Below are positions 1 to 5,586 of a stretch of DNA of 6,217 nt, piece by piece. Source of the DNA: Patescibacteria group bacterium. Lineage in GTDB: Bacteria; Patescibacteria; Microgenomatia; Levybacterales; UBA12049. How positions within the stretch are numbered: position 1 is the stretch's first letter; every line of letters begins with the position of its first letter. The position numbers and the translations under genes were made by a program. A model generated the notes under the pieces. That model made no database searches. It was not told where the DNA came from and saw nothing but the letters and a program-made list of their open reading frames with translations. The stretch spans positions 1 through 6,217 of the forward strand of contig JAMCTM010000041.1 of NCBI GenBank assembly GCA_023379465.1, in the 5' to 3' direction.

Positions 1-1
1 T

Positions 2-112
2 TCGGTAATACGATATACTGGTAGGACATACGCTCTTTCTTCTTGTGAGTTTGTTTGTAACATCTATCTTTTCAAGAAGCTGGAGCGTTTGTCAATTGTG
101 GCTAAGGGTTAG
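2..112 (+). CDS. possible 3' end of an unidentified gene entering from the left
   Basis: One forward frame is open from the window edge to a TAG at 110-112, giving about 36 codons with no start needed. The peptide is mixed in composition, with three cysteines and a basic stretch (FKKLERL) near its end. I do not recognise it. A frame this short can be open by chance, and nothing else, such as a terminator after the stop, supports it. If real, it lies about 35 bases upstream of the LUD promoter and reads in the same direction. The rest of 113-146 shows nothing I can name. Confidence 0.2.
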   Translation, partial: SVIRYTGRTYALSSCEFVCNIYLFKKLERLSIVAKG

Positions 113-146
113 AATGCAATGGCACTGTATTAGGTAAGACTGAGCA

Positions 147-175
147 TTGACAGAATTTTGCAGAAAAGGTAGAAT
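147..175 (+). promoter_or_regulatory. sigma70-type promoter of the LUD-domain gene
   Basis: A perfect -35 box TTGACA (147-152) is followed after exactly 17 bases by TAGAAT (170-175), which matches the -10 consensus in five of six positions. Transcription would begin near 182, leaving a leader of about 13 bases before the ATG at 195. The site also decides the gene start: an in-frame TTG at 147 lies inside the -35 box, so translation from it would need a transcript starting further upstream. Confidence 0.7.
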
Positions 176-194
176 AAGAAAATTCTGTAATTTT

Positions 195-803
195 ATGGAT
201 TGGAATAAACCGGCGCAAGACAGCCTGATAGAAAAAACGAAAATCGCCCTTGCCGCAAACGGGTTTAATGTTTTAATTGCGGAAAATAGAAGAAAGGCAA
301 AAGAAAAAGTCCTGGAACTCGTGCCCAAAGGCTCGGAGGTTATGACTATGACATCCGTTACCCTAAAAACAATCGGGCTTGAGGAGGCGCTGAATGAATC
401 CGAAAATTATAATTCCCTCCGCGAAAAGCTGATGGCAATGGATCGGAAAACCCAAGGCAAAGAAATGAACCAGCTTGGCTCTGCTCCCGAATACGCGATC
501 GGCAGTGTTCAAGCTGTTACTTCCGACGGACACGTGATGATCGCATCCGCCTCCGGCAGCCAACTGCCGGCCTATGCCTATGGAGCAGGAAAAGTAATCT
601 GGGTGGTCGGATGGCAGAAAATCGTCAACGATAAAGAAGATGGTTTTAAAAGGATCTATGAACACTGTTTTCCCCTGGAAAATGAGCGGGCGAAAAAGGT
701 ATACGGCCGGGAAAGCTCTCTAAACAAAATTTTAATACTCAATAAAGAACCTGTCCCAAACCGCACAACGCTAATTATTGTCAAGGAAGTTTTGGGCTTT
801 TGA
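195..803 (+). CDS. LUD-domain protein (LutC/YkgG-like), single domain
   Basis: This is a 202-residue single-domain member of the LUD superfamily, whose best-known members (LutB and LutC) serve oxidation of L-lactate. Recognisable parts are GSEVMTMTSVTLKTIG (about 46-61), the central SAPEYAIGSVQAVTSDG segment (96-112), the glycine-rich AYAYGAGKVIWVVGWQKIV stretch (126-144), and the C-terminal ENERAKKVYG...INKE-like end (162-185). No ferredoxin-type cysteine clusters are present, and no lutA or lutB lies nearby, so a role in lactate use is not supported here; the substrate is unknown. The protein is presumably cytosolic, with no signal peptide or membrane segment. The ATG at 195 is preferred because the promoter occupies 147-175; a TTG at 147 would add 16 residues. 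No Shine-Dalgarno sequence is visible. Its last 20 or so codons are repeated at 4070-4130 beside cysS, showing that it once converged directly on cysS. Confidence 0.8.
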   Translation: MDWNKPAQDSLIEKTKIALAANGFNVLIAENRRKAKEKVLELVPKGSEVMTMTSVTLKTIGLEEALNESENYNSLREKLMAMDRKTQGKEMNQLGSAPEYAIGSVQAVTSDGHVMIASASGSQLPAYAYGAGKVIWVVGWQKIVNDKEDGFKRIYEHCFPLENERAKKVYGRESSLNKILILNKEPVPNRTTLIIVKEVLGF

Positions 804-811
804 TTTTCCTG
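743..811. repeat. left 69-bp direct repeat (LUD gene tail) bounding the inserted segment
   Basis: These 69 bases recur at 4070-4138 in the same orientation, offset by 3,327 bases, without gaps and with two mismatches (C/A and C/T). The repeat covers the last codons and stop of the LUD gene plus eight bases beyond. Its last 15 bases, CTTTTGATTTTCCTG (797-811), are the core also found at 2976-2990 and 4124-4138. Similarity stops sharply at 812, the left border of the inserted DNA. Confidence 0.9.
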
Positions 812-945
812 CGGCAATTTTGATTTACTGATACGAAAACTTTTCTCCGCATTCCATCCATAAAAGCAGGGTACTTAAACATAATGTAATCTTAAGCAAA
901 AGAAAAGATAAGATCCGCCTTTTTAGGCAAACTAACCCTATTTAA
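812..945. other. intergenic left end of the inserted segment
   Basis: This AT-rich spacer lies between the LUD tail repeat and the promoter of the large gene. I see no open frame, RNA gene or convincing terminator for the LUD transcript. The only structure is a small hairpin, GCCT-TTTT-AGGC (917-928), where the -35 region of the downstream promoter would lie. It could be an operator, but a 4-bp stem is weak. Confidence 0.4.
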
Positions 946-954
946 TGCTATAAT
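946..954 (+). promoter_or_regulatory. extended -10 promoter of the large CPR-type gene
   Basis: TGCTATAAT (946-954) is a perfect TATAAT preceded by the TGn element of an extended -10 promoter, which does not need a good -35 box; none is visible about 17 bases upstream. Transcription would start near 961. This leaves 11 bases before the GTG at 972 or 23 before the in-frame ATG at 984. The promoter lies inside the inserted segment, so the gene brings its own. Confidence 0.6.
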
Positions 955-971
955 AAATTCTATAAATAGAC

Positions 972-2972
972 GTGACAGAACGTATGGAAACAACAGGCGA
1001 ACAATTTTTACATAAGAGAGATCCTAAGCTTCATACTACTGCTCCTGTAGAACATGAGCAAGCACGGAGAAAGCAGGCTGGCGAAGCGGTTTCTCAAAGG
1101 CCGGCAGATAAAATTGCAAACTTCTTAGGTGTGGTTGAAAAAACACACATGGGTCACAAAGATGATCCTCGGGTGCTGGAAAGAATTAAAAATCACTATC
1201 ACCGAGAGTATGTCATTACACCTGAAAACATTCCGCAATCATACTGGAACTTACAAGGAGAGATTGCTGTTAATGAAGGACGCAAGCAGGATTTAATAAG
1301 CGCTGGGGTCTCAATTGAGGAGAATACCATGCAAAATCCAGACGGTACCAGCAGTATTAAGCGCGTCTTTACTTTCCCGCAGACGCTAAAGGATCAGGCA
1401 GTGAATACACTTATTGCCAACCAAGAGCAGAGCTTAGATAAATGGGTTGATTATTTAACCTCGGATGATGCTCTTTATCCCATGTGGGCAAAATATTGGG
1501 CTTTTCGCTCTATAGTCAAGATGGGCAGACTTGAGAAAACGGAAGAAGGAAAAACCCGTTTTACAAATAGAAGAAAAGACACTATTGCCTCTTTTCCGAT
1601 CCTTAATCAGCGGGCTCTTGCTAACACTATCGGCGCAATGAGCCAACGGCTTGAGGCAAAAGGAAGACCTAAAGAAGATCAAACTGCCAAAAACCTAAGT
1701 ACTATACTCACAGATGAAGAATATCAAAAACTATTGAGTACGGAAGACTTCTCAAAGCTGTACGCCCAATTTCTCTCGGAAATTCCTGAGTACTCTGCCC
1801 AAGGGCTGGAGGAGACCCGCGGGAAATGGATTAAATATGATCAGGGATTAGATCCGGAACCATTGGTAAAGTCTTTGGAAGGACATCCTCTTGAATGGTG
1901 CACTGCCGATATGGATACCGCAAGAACACAGCTTCGAGGAGGAGACTTTTATGTGTATTACTCTCTTGACCCAACAGGCAAACCCACCATCCCCAGAGCT
2001 GCAATACGGATGGAAGGAGCAGGAGGAATTGCCGAGATAAGGGGCATTGCGCCCAAACAAAATCTTGATCCCTATATTGTACCTGTTTTAGAAAAAAAAC
2101 TTGAAGATTTTGGAACAGAGGGCGAGGCTTTTAAAAAGCGCGCCGCTGATATGAAGCGCCTGACTCAAATCGAGCAAAGAACATTAGTTAAACAAAAATT
2201 GACAGCCGAGGATCTTCGATTTTTATATGAAATAGATTCCTCGATTGATGACTTTGGATACGAAAAAGATCCAAGAATTGCGGAACTGCGCTCTCAAAGA
2301 AACACAGCTGAAGACATGCCGATTGTTTTCGGTTGCGAAAGAAGCCAGATTGCCCGAAACATTCAAGAAATACGGCCCGATACCAAAGTATATGTCGGCC
2401 CGCTTGAGCCGGGAATCTTTGCCTTTATTACAAAATACAATATAGAGCATGTATATACTTCATTCCCAGAAAGAAAAATACGAAGACAAACCGATACAAT
2501 CGGCGGCAAGACAAAAGAACAATTAAAACAGGAACTTCAACAATTAGAACAAGCGAACGCATTATGGATAAGTCCCGAGGCAGAATCCATGATAGATAAC
2601 CCCAGGTTTACAACCGCTCCTAAATCCCAGGATATACAAACAATAAAAGTAAGGGTGAAAGATTTAGGTTTTACCCGCGGTAATCCAACCACCGATCAGA
2701 TCTATAAACGGGCTTCTGAACTCGGGCTTGAGCTTTGTCCCGCAGAAGTTGGGCCTCACAGAAGATTAAAAGATGTAAATCAGCCTATTTTGGATTGTTA
2801 TTATATTGCTATGGAACCGATCGCTGATTCCGACGGCGAGCCGAGCATCTTCGCACTACTTAGTGGGGGCGAACTCGCTTTGATTCTCAGGTCGGCTAAT
2901 CCGGACGTCGACCGGGATCTCTTCCCTGGGTTTGTCTTTCGTCTCCCGCAAGCCAAGCCTTCAGAACTTTAA
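972..2972 (+). CDS. large CPR-type protein of unknown function with WCTAD motif and CPR-type C-terminal module
   Basis: This 666-residue protein resembles, from memory, a multi-domain family recurrent in Candidate Phyla Radiation genomes; I know of no assigned function. Visible parts: a polar N-terminus (1-45); a helical region with AKYWAFRS (173-180); WIKYDQG...LEWCTAD (286-313), leading into GGDFYVYYSLD (323-333) and PRAAIRMEG...IAEIRGIAPKQNLDP (341-367); LRFLYEIDSSIDDFGYEKDPRI (415-436); and GPLEPGIF...YNIEHVYTSFPE (476-500). The C-terminal module runs from about 558 and contains DQIYKRASELGLELCPAEVGP (575-595), AMEPIADSDGEP and a final GFVFRLP. No signal peptide or membrane span is evident. 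The start is GTG 972 or, as likely, ATG 984 (662 residues); neither has a Shine-Dalgarno sequence. The stop overlaps by 4 bases the stop of the truncated cysS copy in the opposite direction. The last ~40 codons differ sharply in composition from the rest. Confidence 0.75.
   Translation: MTERMETTGEQFLHKRDPKLHTTAPVEHEQARRKQAGEAVSQRPADKIANFLGVVEKTHMGHKDDPRVLERIKNHYHREYVITPENIPQSYWNLQGEIAVNEGRKQDLISAGVSIEENTMQNPDGTSSIKRVFTFPQTLKDQAVNTLIANQEQSLDKWVDYLTSDDALYPMWAKYWAFRSIVKMGRLEKTEEGKTRFTNRRKDTIASFPILNQRALANTIGAMSQRLEAKGRPKEDQTAKNLSTILTDEEYQKLLSTEDFSKLYAQFLSEIPEYSAQGLEETRGKWIKYDQGLDPEPLVKSLEGHPLEWCTADMDTARTQLRGGDFYVYYSLDPTGKPTIPRAAIRMEGAGGIAEIRGIAPKQNLDPYIVPVLEKKLEDFGTEGEAFKKRAADMKRLTQIEQRTLVKQKLTAEDLRFLYEIDSSIDDFGYEKDPRIAELRSQRNTAEDMPIVFGCERSQIARNIQEIRPDTKVYVGPLEPGIFAFITKYNIEHVYTSFPERKIRRQTDTIGGKTKEQLKQELQQLEQANALWISPEAESMIDNPRFTTAPKSQDIQTIKVRVKDLGFTRGNPTTDQIYKRASELGLELCPAEVGPHRRLKDVNQPILDCYYIAMEPIADSDGEPSIFALLSGGELALILRSANPDVDRDLFPGFVFRLPQAKPSEL
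2821..2949 (+). other. adenine-poor, GC-rich 3' tract of the large gene; candidate variable region
   Basis: In 2821-2940 I count 17 A (14%) and 69 G+C (57%) among 120 bases. In 2641-2700 of the same gene there are 22 A (37%) and 25 G+C (42%) among 60. No A occurs from 2918 to 2949. Many codons here have the NNC form (GGC, CTC, GAC, GTC, TTC), as would result from mutating AAC codons at their adenines. The encoded end, RSANP...PGFVFRL, recalls the C-type-lectin-like ends of retroelement-diversified proteins. The composition is observed; the variable-region reading is inference, since no template repeat or reverse transcriptase lies in this window. A recombined patch from a GC-richer donor is the main alternative. 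Confidence 0.4.
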
Positions 2973-3141
2973 TCTCTTTTGATTTTCCTGATCAAAGTTT
3001 CCTCTCCCCGATCCTCAATTTCCCATCCCATCTTCCGAATCTTAAGCCTTATTTCATCAGCCAGGGCAAACTCTTCGTTTTCTCTTAACGCCTTTCTTTG
3101 TCCCACCATTTCTAAAATCTTGGCCGGTATTTCTGCTTCCT
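2969..3141 (-). pseudogene. cysS: truncated second copy of the cysS 3' end, a diverged allele
   Basis: Positions 2976-3141 match 4124-4289 (the 3' end of the complete cysS) without gaps at 155 of 166 bases (93%). On the minus strand the reading frame encodes EIPAKILEMVGQRKALREN and onward to IRKIKRD, then TAA (2969-2971). The resident gene has EIPPEILEMVRQRKALREN and ends IRKIKSPKLP. An in-frame TAG at 3140-3142 closes the fragment at the point where similarity ends, leaving 56 codons and no catalytic domain. The different ending and scattered substitutions suggest DNA from another lineage, not a recent copy of the neighbouring gene. The fragment's stop overlaps that of the large gene by 4 bases, suggesting that the two were neighbours in the donor. 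Confidence 0.85.
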
Positions 3142-3224
3142 AACCCTTGATATTTTTCCCTCGTAGCGGGCGGATATTCTTCAGAAGTAACTTTTATCAA
3201 ATAACTGATGGATGCAATATAGAG
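3142..3224. other. spacer between the cysS fragment and the DUF3800 gene
   Basis: This stretch shows no similarity to the cysS linker region and no RNA gene. A minus-strand frame is open across it into the cysS fragment, but in a different frame from cysS, so I do not treat it as coding. A weak inverted repeat, ATCA (3196-3199) and TGAT (3206-3209), precedes the DUF3800 promoter and could be an operator, without further support. Confidence 0.3.
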
Positions 3225-3230
3225 TATAAT
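3225..3230 (+). promoter_or_regulatory. -10 box of the DUF3800 gene, placed for a leaderless transcript
   Basis: A perfect TATAAT at 3225-3230 lies seven bases before the ATG at 3238, so transcription would begin at or next to the start codon. No good -35 box is visible; the hexamer at 17-base spacing is TAACTG (3202-3207). Confidence 0.6.
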
Positions 3231-3237
3231 ACCAATT

Positions 3238-3990
3238 ATGTACATCATGTATATTGATGAGTCGGGCGATACAATCCCCCTTTCGCAAAAAGGCAAGAGG
3301 TTTTTGGTTTTGACTGGTGCTGTTGTTAACGAAAAACATATTTTACAAATTGAAACAAAGTTTCGTTCCATTAAAAAGAAATACTTTCAAAACCCTGACA
3401 TAGAGATAAAGTCAAATTTTCTTCGCTATGCAAATCCTGACCTAAAAGAAGGTTCACCGATTAAGCTAAACGATAGAGCAAAATATGATGAACTTGAAAG
3501 GGATATGACTGCTTTCTTAAAAGAAATTCCTGCGGCGCTTTTCTCAGTCGCTATTGATAAAGCTGCGTATTGGCAAGAATTCCCAGCGCAAAACCCCTAT
3601 GATTATGCCTATGGTCTTTTACTTGAAAGTTTCCAGAAATATTTAGAGAAAGTAAAAGGCTTAGGTATTTGTATTATTGATCCGTGGGAAGGACAGGTTG
3701 AAAAGAACTTTATTGGACAGGAACTTGAAAGGATTCATAATAAAATACGCTGGAGCACCAGTGAATTATCAAATATCGTTGAAAGGCTCCTGTTTGCAAC
3801 ATCAGATAAAACAGTTGGCATACAAATTGCTGATTTATATTGTTATCCAATTTATCATATATTTGAGTATGACAAAACAAAAAGAGAATACTGGAGATTT
3901 GATGAATTAAGCTCGATTAAGCTATATAAAGATGGAGGATTGAGGTTTTACCCTGATAAAACGAAAAAAGGTCTCAGATTTTTCTCTTGA
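3238..3990 (+). CDS. DUF3800 family protein
   Basis: This 250-residue protein opens with MYIMYIDESGD, the hallmark DESGD start of DUF3800, a family predicted to have an RNase H-like fold. Other matching positions are the hydrophobic strand LVLTGAVV (23-30), EIKS (56-59), DYAYGLLLESFQKYLE (122-137), the acidic strand IIDPWEG (146-152) and the family's GIQIADLYCYPI segment (194-205). Candidate metal-binding acids are D7, E8, E56, D148 and D199. The nuclease role is predicted from fold, and the substrate is unknown. Length is typical for the family, and no signal peptide or membrane span is seen. The ATG at 3238 follows from the TATAAT seven bases upstream; an ATG at 3247 is a possible alternative. 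The gene lies inside the 3.3-kb inserted segment between the cysS fragment and the LUD-tail copy. Its stop codon sits within a hairpin that can terminate cysS transcripts. Confidence 0.85.
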   Translation: MYIMYIDESGDTIPLSQKGKRFLVLTGAVVNEKHILQIETKFRSIKKKYFQNPDIEIKSNFLRYANPDLKEGSPIKLNDRAKYDELERDMTAFLKEIPAALFSVAIDKAAYWQEFPAQNPYDYAYGLLLESFQKYLEKVKGLGICIIDPWEGQVEKNFIGQELERIHNKIRWSTSELSNIVERLLFATSDKTVGIQIADLYCYPIYHIFEYDKTKREYWRFDELSSIKLYKDGGLRFYPDKTKKGLRFFS

Positions 3991-3995
3991 GACCT
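3963..3995 (-). terminator. intrinsic terminator for cysS, overlapping the DUF3800 stop
   Basis: AGGTCTCA (3969-3976) and TGAGACCT (3988-3995) form a perfect 8-bp stem with an 11-base loop. On the minus strand the stem is followed directly by six T (the complement of A at 3963-3968), so it fits a terminator for transcripts coming from cysS. On the plus strand only a weak GCTTT follows, so termination of DUF3800 is less certain. The DUF3800 stop TGA (3988-3990) is part of the stem. Confidence 0.65.
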
Positions 3996-4004
3996 GCTTT
4001 CGAT

Positions 4005-4026
4005 GGGCGCAATTTGCATTGCGACC
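4005..4026. repeat. short imperfect hairpin
   Basis: CGCAAT (4008-4013) and ATTGCG (4018-4023) pair around a TTGC loop. Two further G-C pairs follow beyond one mismatch. No T-run follows on either strand, so it is not a convincing terminator. A TATAAT-like hexamer (4032-4037) that also reads in reverse lies just beyond it, with no gene in a suitable place. This is either a remnant or a regulatory site of unknown use. Confidence 0.35.
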
Positions 4027-4069
4027 ATGATTATAATATCAAATCCGACCTCAATTTTCAATAGCCATT

Positions 4070-4130
4070 TAAAGAACCTGTCCAAAACCGTACAACGCTA
4101 ATTATTGTCAAGGAAGTTTTGGGCTTTTGA
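4070..4130 (+). pseudogene. 3' fragment of a LUD-domain gene overlapping the cysS 3' end
   Basis: This is the coding part of the right 69-bp repeat (4070-4138). It encodes KEPVQNRTTLIIVKEVLGF and stop TGA at 4128-4130; the complete gene at 195-803 has KEPVPNRTT in the same place. An in-frame TAG at 4062-4064 lies just upstream, so only about 20 codons survive. Its end overlaps the end of cysS by 23 bases (4108-4130), which preserves the ancestral convergent arrangement of the two genes. Confidence 0.85.
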
Positions 4131-4138
4131 TTTTCCTG
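4070..4138. repeat. right 69-bp direct repeat bounding the inserted segment
   Basis: This is the partner of 743-811, with 67 of 69 bases identical. Exchange between the two copies would delete 3,327 bases and restore a direct LUD-cysS junction. It ends in the 15-bp core CTTTTGATTTTCCTG (4124-4138). That core is also the first 15 bases of the 166-bp cysS repeat, whose other copy begins at 2976. Confidence 0.9.
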
Positions 4139-5550
4139 ATTAAAGTTTCCTCTCCCCGATCCTCAATTTCCCATCCCATCTTCCGAATCTTAAGCCTTAT
4201 TTCATCAGCCAGGGCAAACTTTTCGTTTTCTCTTAAGGCCTTTCTTTGCCTTACCATTTCTAAAATCTCAGGGGGTATTTCTGTTTCCTGTTTCCTGTCC
4301 CCTGTTCCCTGACTTAATCCCAGTCCCAGCACTTCATCAAACTTAGAGAGACTCTCGGACTTAGCACTTGTCGGATAATCAGAACGAACCAAATCCCACA
4401 TAACAGCCAGGGCCTTGGGCATATTCAAATCATCATTGATAGACTCGGCAAACTTTTCCTCGTATTGGCTGCAGCCTATCTTCGGACTGTCCCAGCCCGC
4501 GATCTCCCCCCGAAGCCTTTCAAGTGAAATCTGCGCTCCTTTAAGAGACTCCCAGGTGAAATTCATTTCCTGCCGGTAATGGGTCTGCAAATAAAGATAA
4601 CGAAGAGCCAAAGGATCAAAGCCGTTTTTGATAACATCCTCCTCCGTGTATGTGTTGCCCAAACTTTTGCTCATTTTCCTGCCATCAACCAGCAAAAACC
4701 CATGATGAACCCAGTATTTGACAAACTGTCTGCCGGTTGCCGCTTCCGACTGTATTATTTCATTGGTGTGATGGATACTGATATGGTCTATACCGCCTGT
4801 ATGAATGTCAAAGCTTTGCCCCAACGCCTTCATGGACATAGCAGAACATTCAATATGCCACCCGGGAAAACCCAATCCCCAGGGCGAGTCCCATTCCATT
4901 TGCCGTCTGTGTTTAAGAGAGTCCTGATCCGGATCAAAGGGCCTGCCGTTTGGATAACTAAATTTCCAAAGAGCAAAATCCGTCGGGTTTTTCTTCCCCT
5001 TAACCATTTCTACTCTTGCGCCTCCCATCAGCTCCTCTGATTTTTGCTTAGTCAGTTTCTCAATGGGTTCAAATTTAGAGGTGTCAAAATAGATTCCATC
5101 CTCAACTTTATAGGTATAGCCTTTCCGCTCCAGTGTCTGAACAAGCTTGATTTGTTCCTTAATATAGTCGGTGGCGTGCATTACCTCATTTGGACGCCCA
5201 ATATTTAAAAGATTCATTGAATCCCAAAACTGTCTCTCAAATTTTTTTGCCAAATCCCAAACAGACAGCCCGAATCTCCTTGATCCCTTCTCCATCTTGT
5301 CCTCGCCGGTATCGCTGTCGGAAATCAAATGGCCAACATCGGTAATATTCATCACCTGCTTAACCTGATAACCGTTATGGGACAAAACACGGATCAAAAT
5401 ATCGTCTCCGACATAGCGGCGCATATGGCCTATGTGCTGATTATCATAAACCGTTGGCCCGCACGAGTACATACCCACTTCAGGCGGGTTGATAGGTCTA
5501 AAACTTTCTATTTGCCGAGTCAGCGTGTTATAGATTTTTAATTGCGGCAT
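4108..5550 (-). CDS. cysS: cysteinyl-tRNA synthetase
   Basis: This class I aminoacyl-tRNA synthetase charges tRNA-Cys with cysteine in the cytosol. The 480 residues match the usual length. MYSCGPTVYDNQHIGH holds the first zinc ligand C30 and the HIGH signature (39-42). The other predicted zinc ligands are C235 in GWHIECSAMSM, and H260 and E264 in IHHTNEI. KMSKS is at 292-296. From about residue 360 the anticodon-binding helical part follows, including SINDDLNMPKALAVMWDL (370-387). A linker around 413-424 (GLSQGTGDRKQETE) is encoded largely by a four-unit 7-bp repeat. The start ATG lies 36 bases after the upstream 180-residue gene on the same strand, so the two may be cotranscribed. TATAAA (5555-5560) and TATAAG (5566-5571) on the minus strand could also supply a near-leaderless promoter. 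Its 3' end overlaps the LUD fragment by 23 bases. All catalytic signatures are intact. Confidence 0.97.
   Translation of the reverse strand: MPQLKIYNTLTRQIESFRPINPPEVGMYSCGPTVYDNQHIGHMRRYVGDDILIRVLSHNGYQVKQVMNITDVGHLISDSDTGEDKMEKGSRRFGLSVWDLAKKFERQFWDSMNLLNIGRPNEVMHATDYIKEQIKLVQTLERKGYTYKVEDGIYFDTSKFEPIEKLTKQKSEELMGGARVEMVKGKKNPTDFALWKFSYPNGRPFDPDQDSLKHRRQMEWDSPWGLGFPGWHIECSAMSMKALGQSFDIHTGGIDHISIHHTNEIIQSEAATGRQFVKYWVHHGFLLVDGRKMSKSLGNTYTEEDVIKNGFDPLALRYLYLQTHYRQEMNFTWESLKGAQISLERLRGEIAGWDSPKIGCSQYEEKFAESINDDLNMPKALAVMWDLVRSDYPTSAKSESLSKFDEVLGLGLSQGTGDRKQETEIPPEILEMVRQRKALRENEKFALADEIRLKIRKMGWEIEDRGEETLIRKIKSPKLP
4281..4308. repeat. four-unit 7-bp tandem repeat inside cysS
   Basis: Four heptamers, CTGTTTC, CTGTTTC, CTGTCCC and CTGTTCC, lie end to end, followed by another CTG. 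On the cysS coding strand they read as GAAACAG-type units and encode most of the linker GTGDRKQETE. The similarity to the truncated cysS copy stops inside this array (4289). The unit length is not a multiple of three, so loss or gain of one unit would shift the frame about 60 codons before the end. Confidence 0.8.
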
Positions 5551-5586
5551 ATTTTTTATACTAAGCTTATAATTTTAATTATTTTT

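Noticed and set aside
147..194. Upstream TTG start adding 16 residues to the LUD protein
   Set aside because: The codon lies in a perfect TTGACA box with TAGAAT 17 bases on; transcription from this promoter begins after it, and the added residues do not look like part of the domain.
3057..3371. Minus-strand open frame of 104 codons across the cysS fragment and the DUF3800 start
   Set aside because: It is in a different frame from cysS, overlaps the well-supported DUF3800 start antisense, and has no recognisable protein character.
743..4138. A conventional transposon or insertion sequence
   Set aside because: There is no transposase and no terminal inverted repeats; the flanking repeats are 69 bp of host coding sequence, too long for a target-site duplication.
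4579..5040. Plus-strand open frame of 153 codons inside cysS
   Set aside because: It is antisense to the conserved catalytic core of CysRS, including the HIGH-to-KMSKS region; the frame is open only because of cysS codon use.
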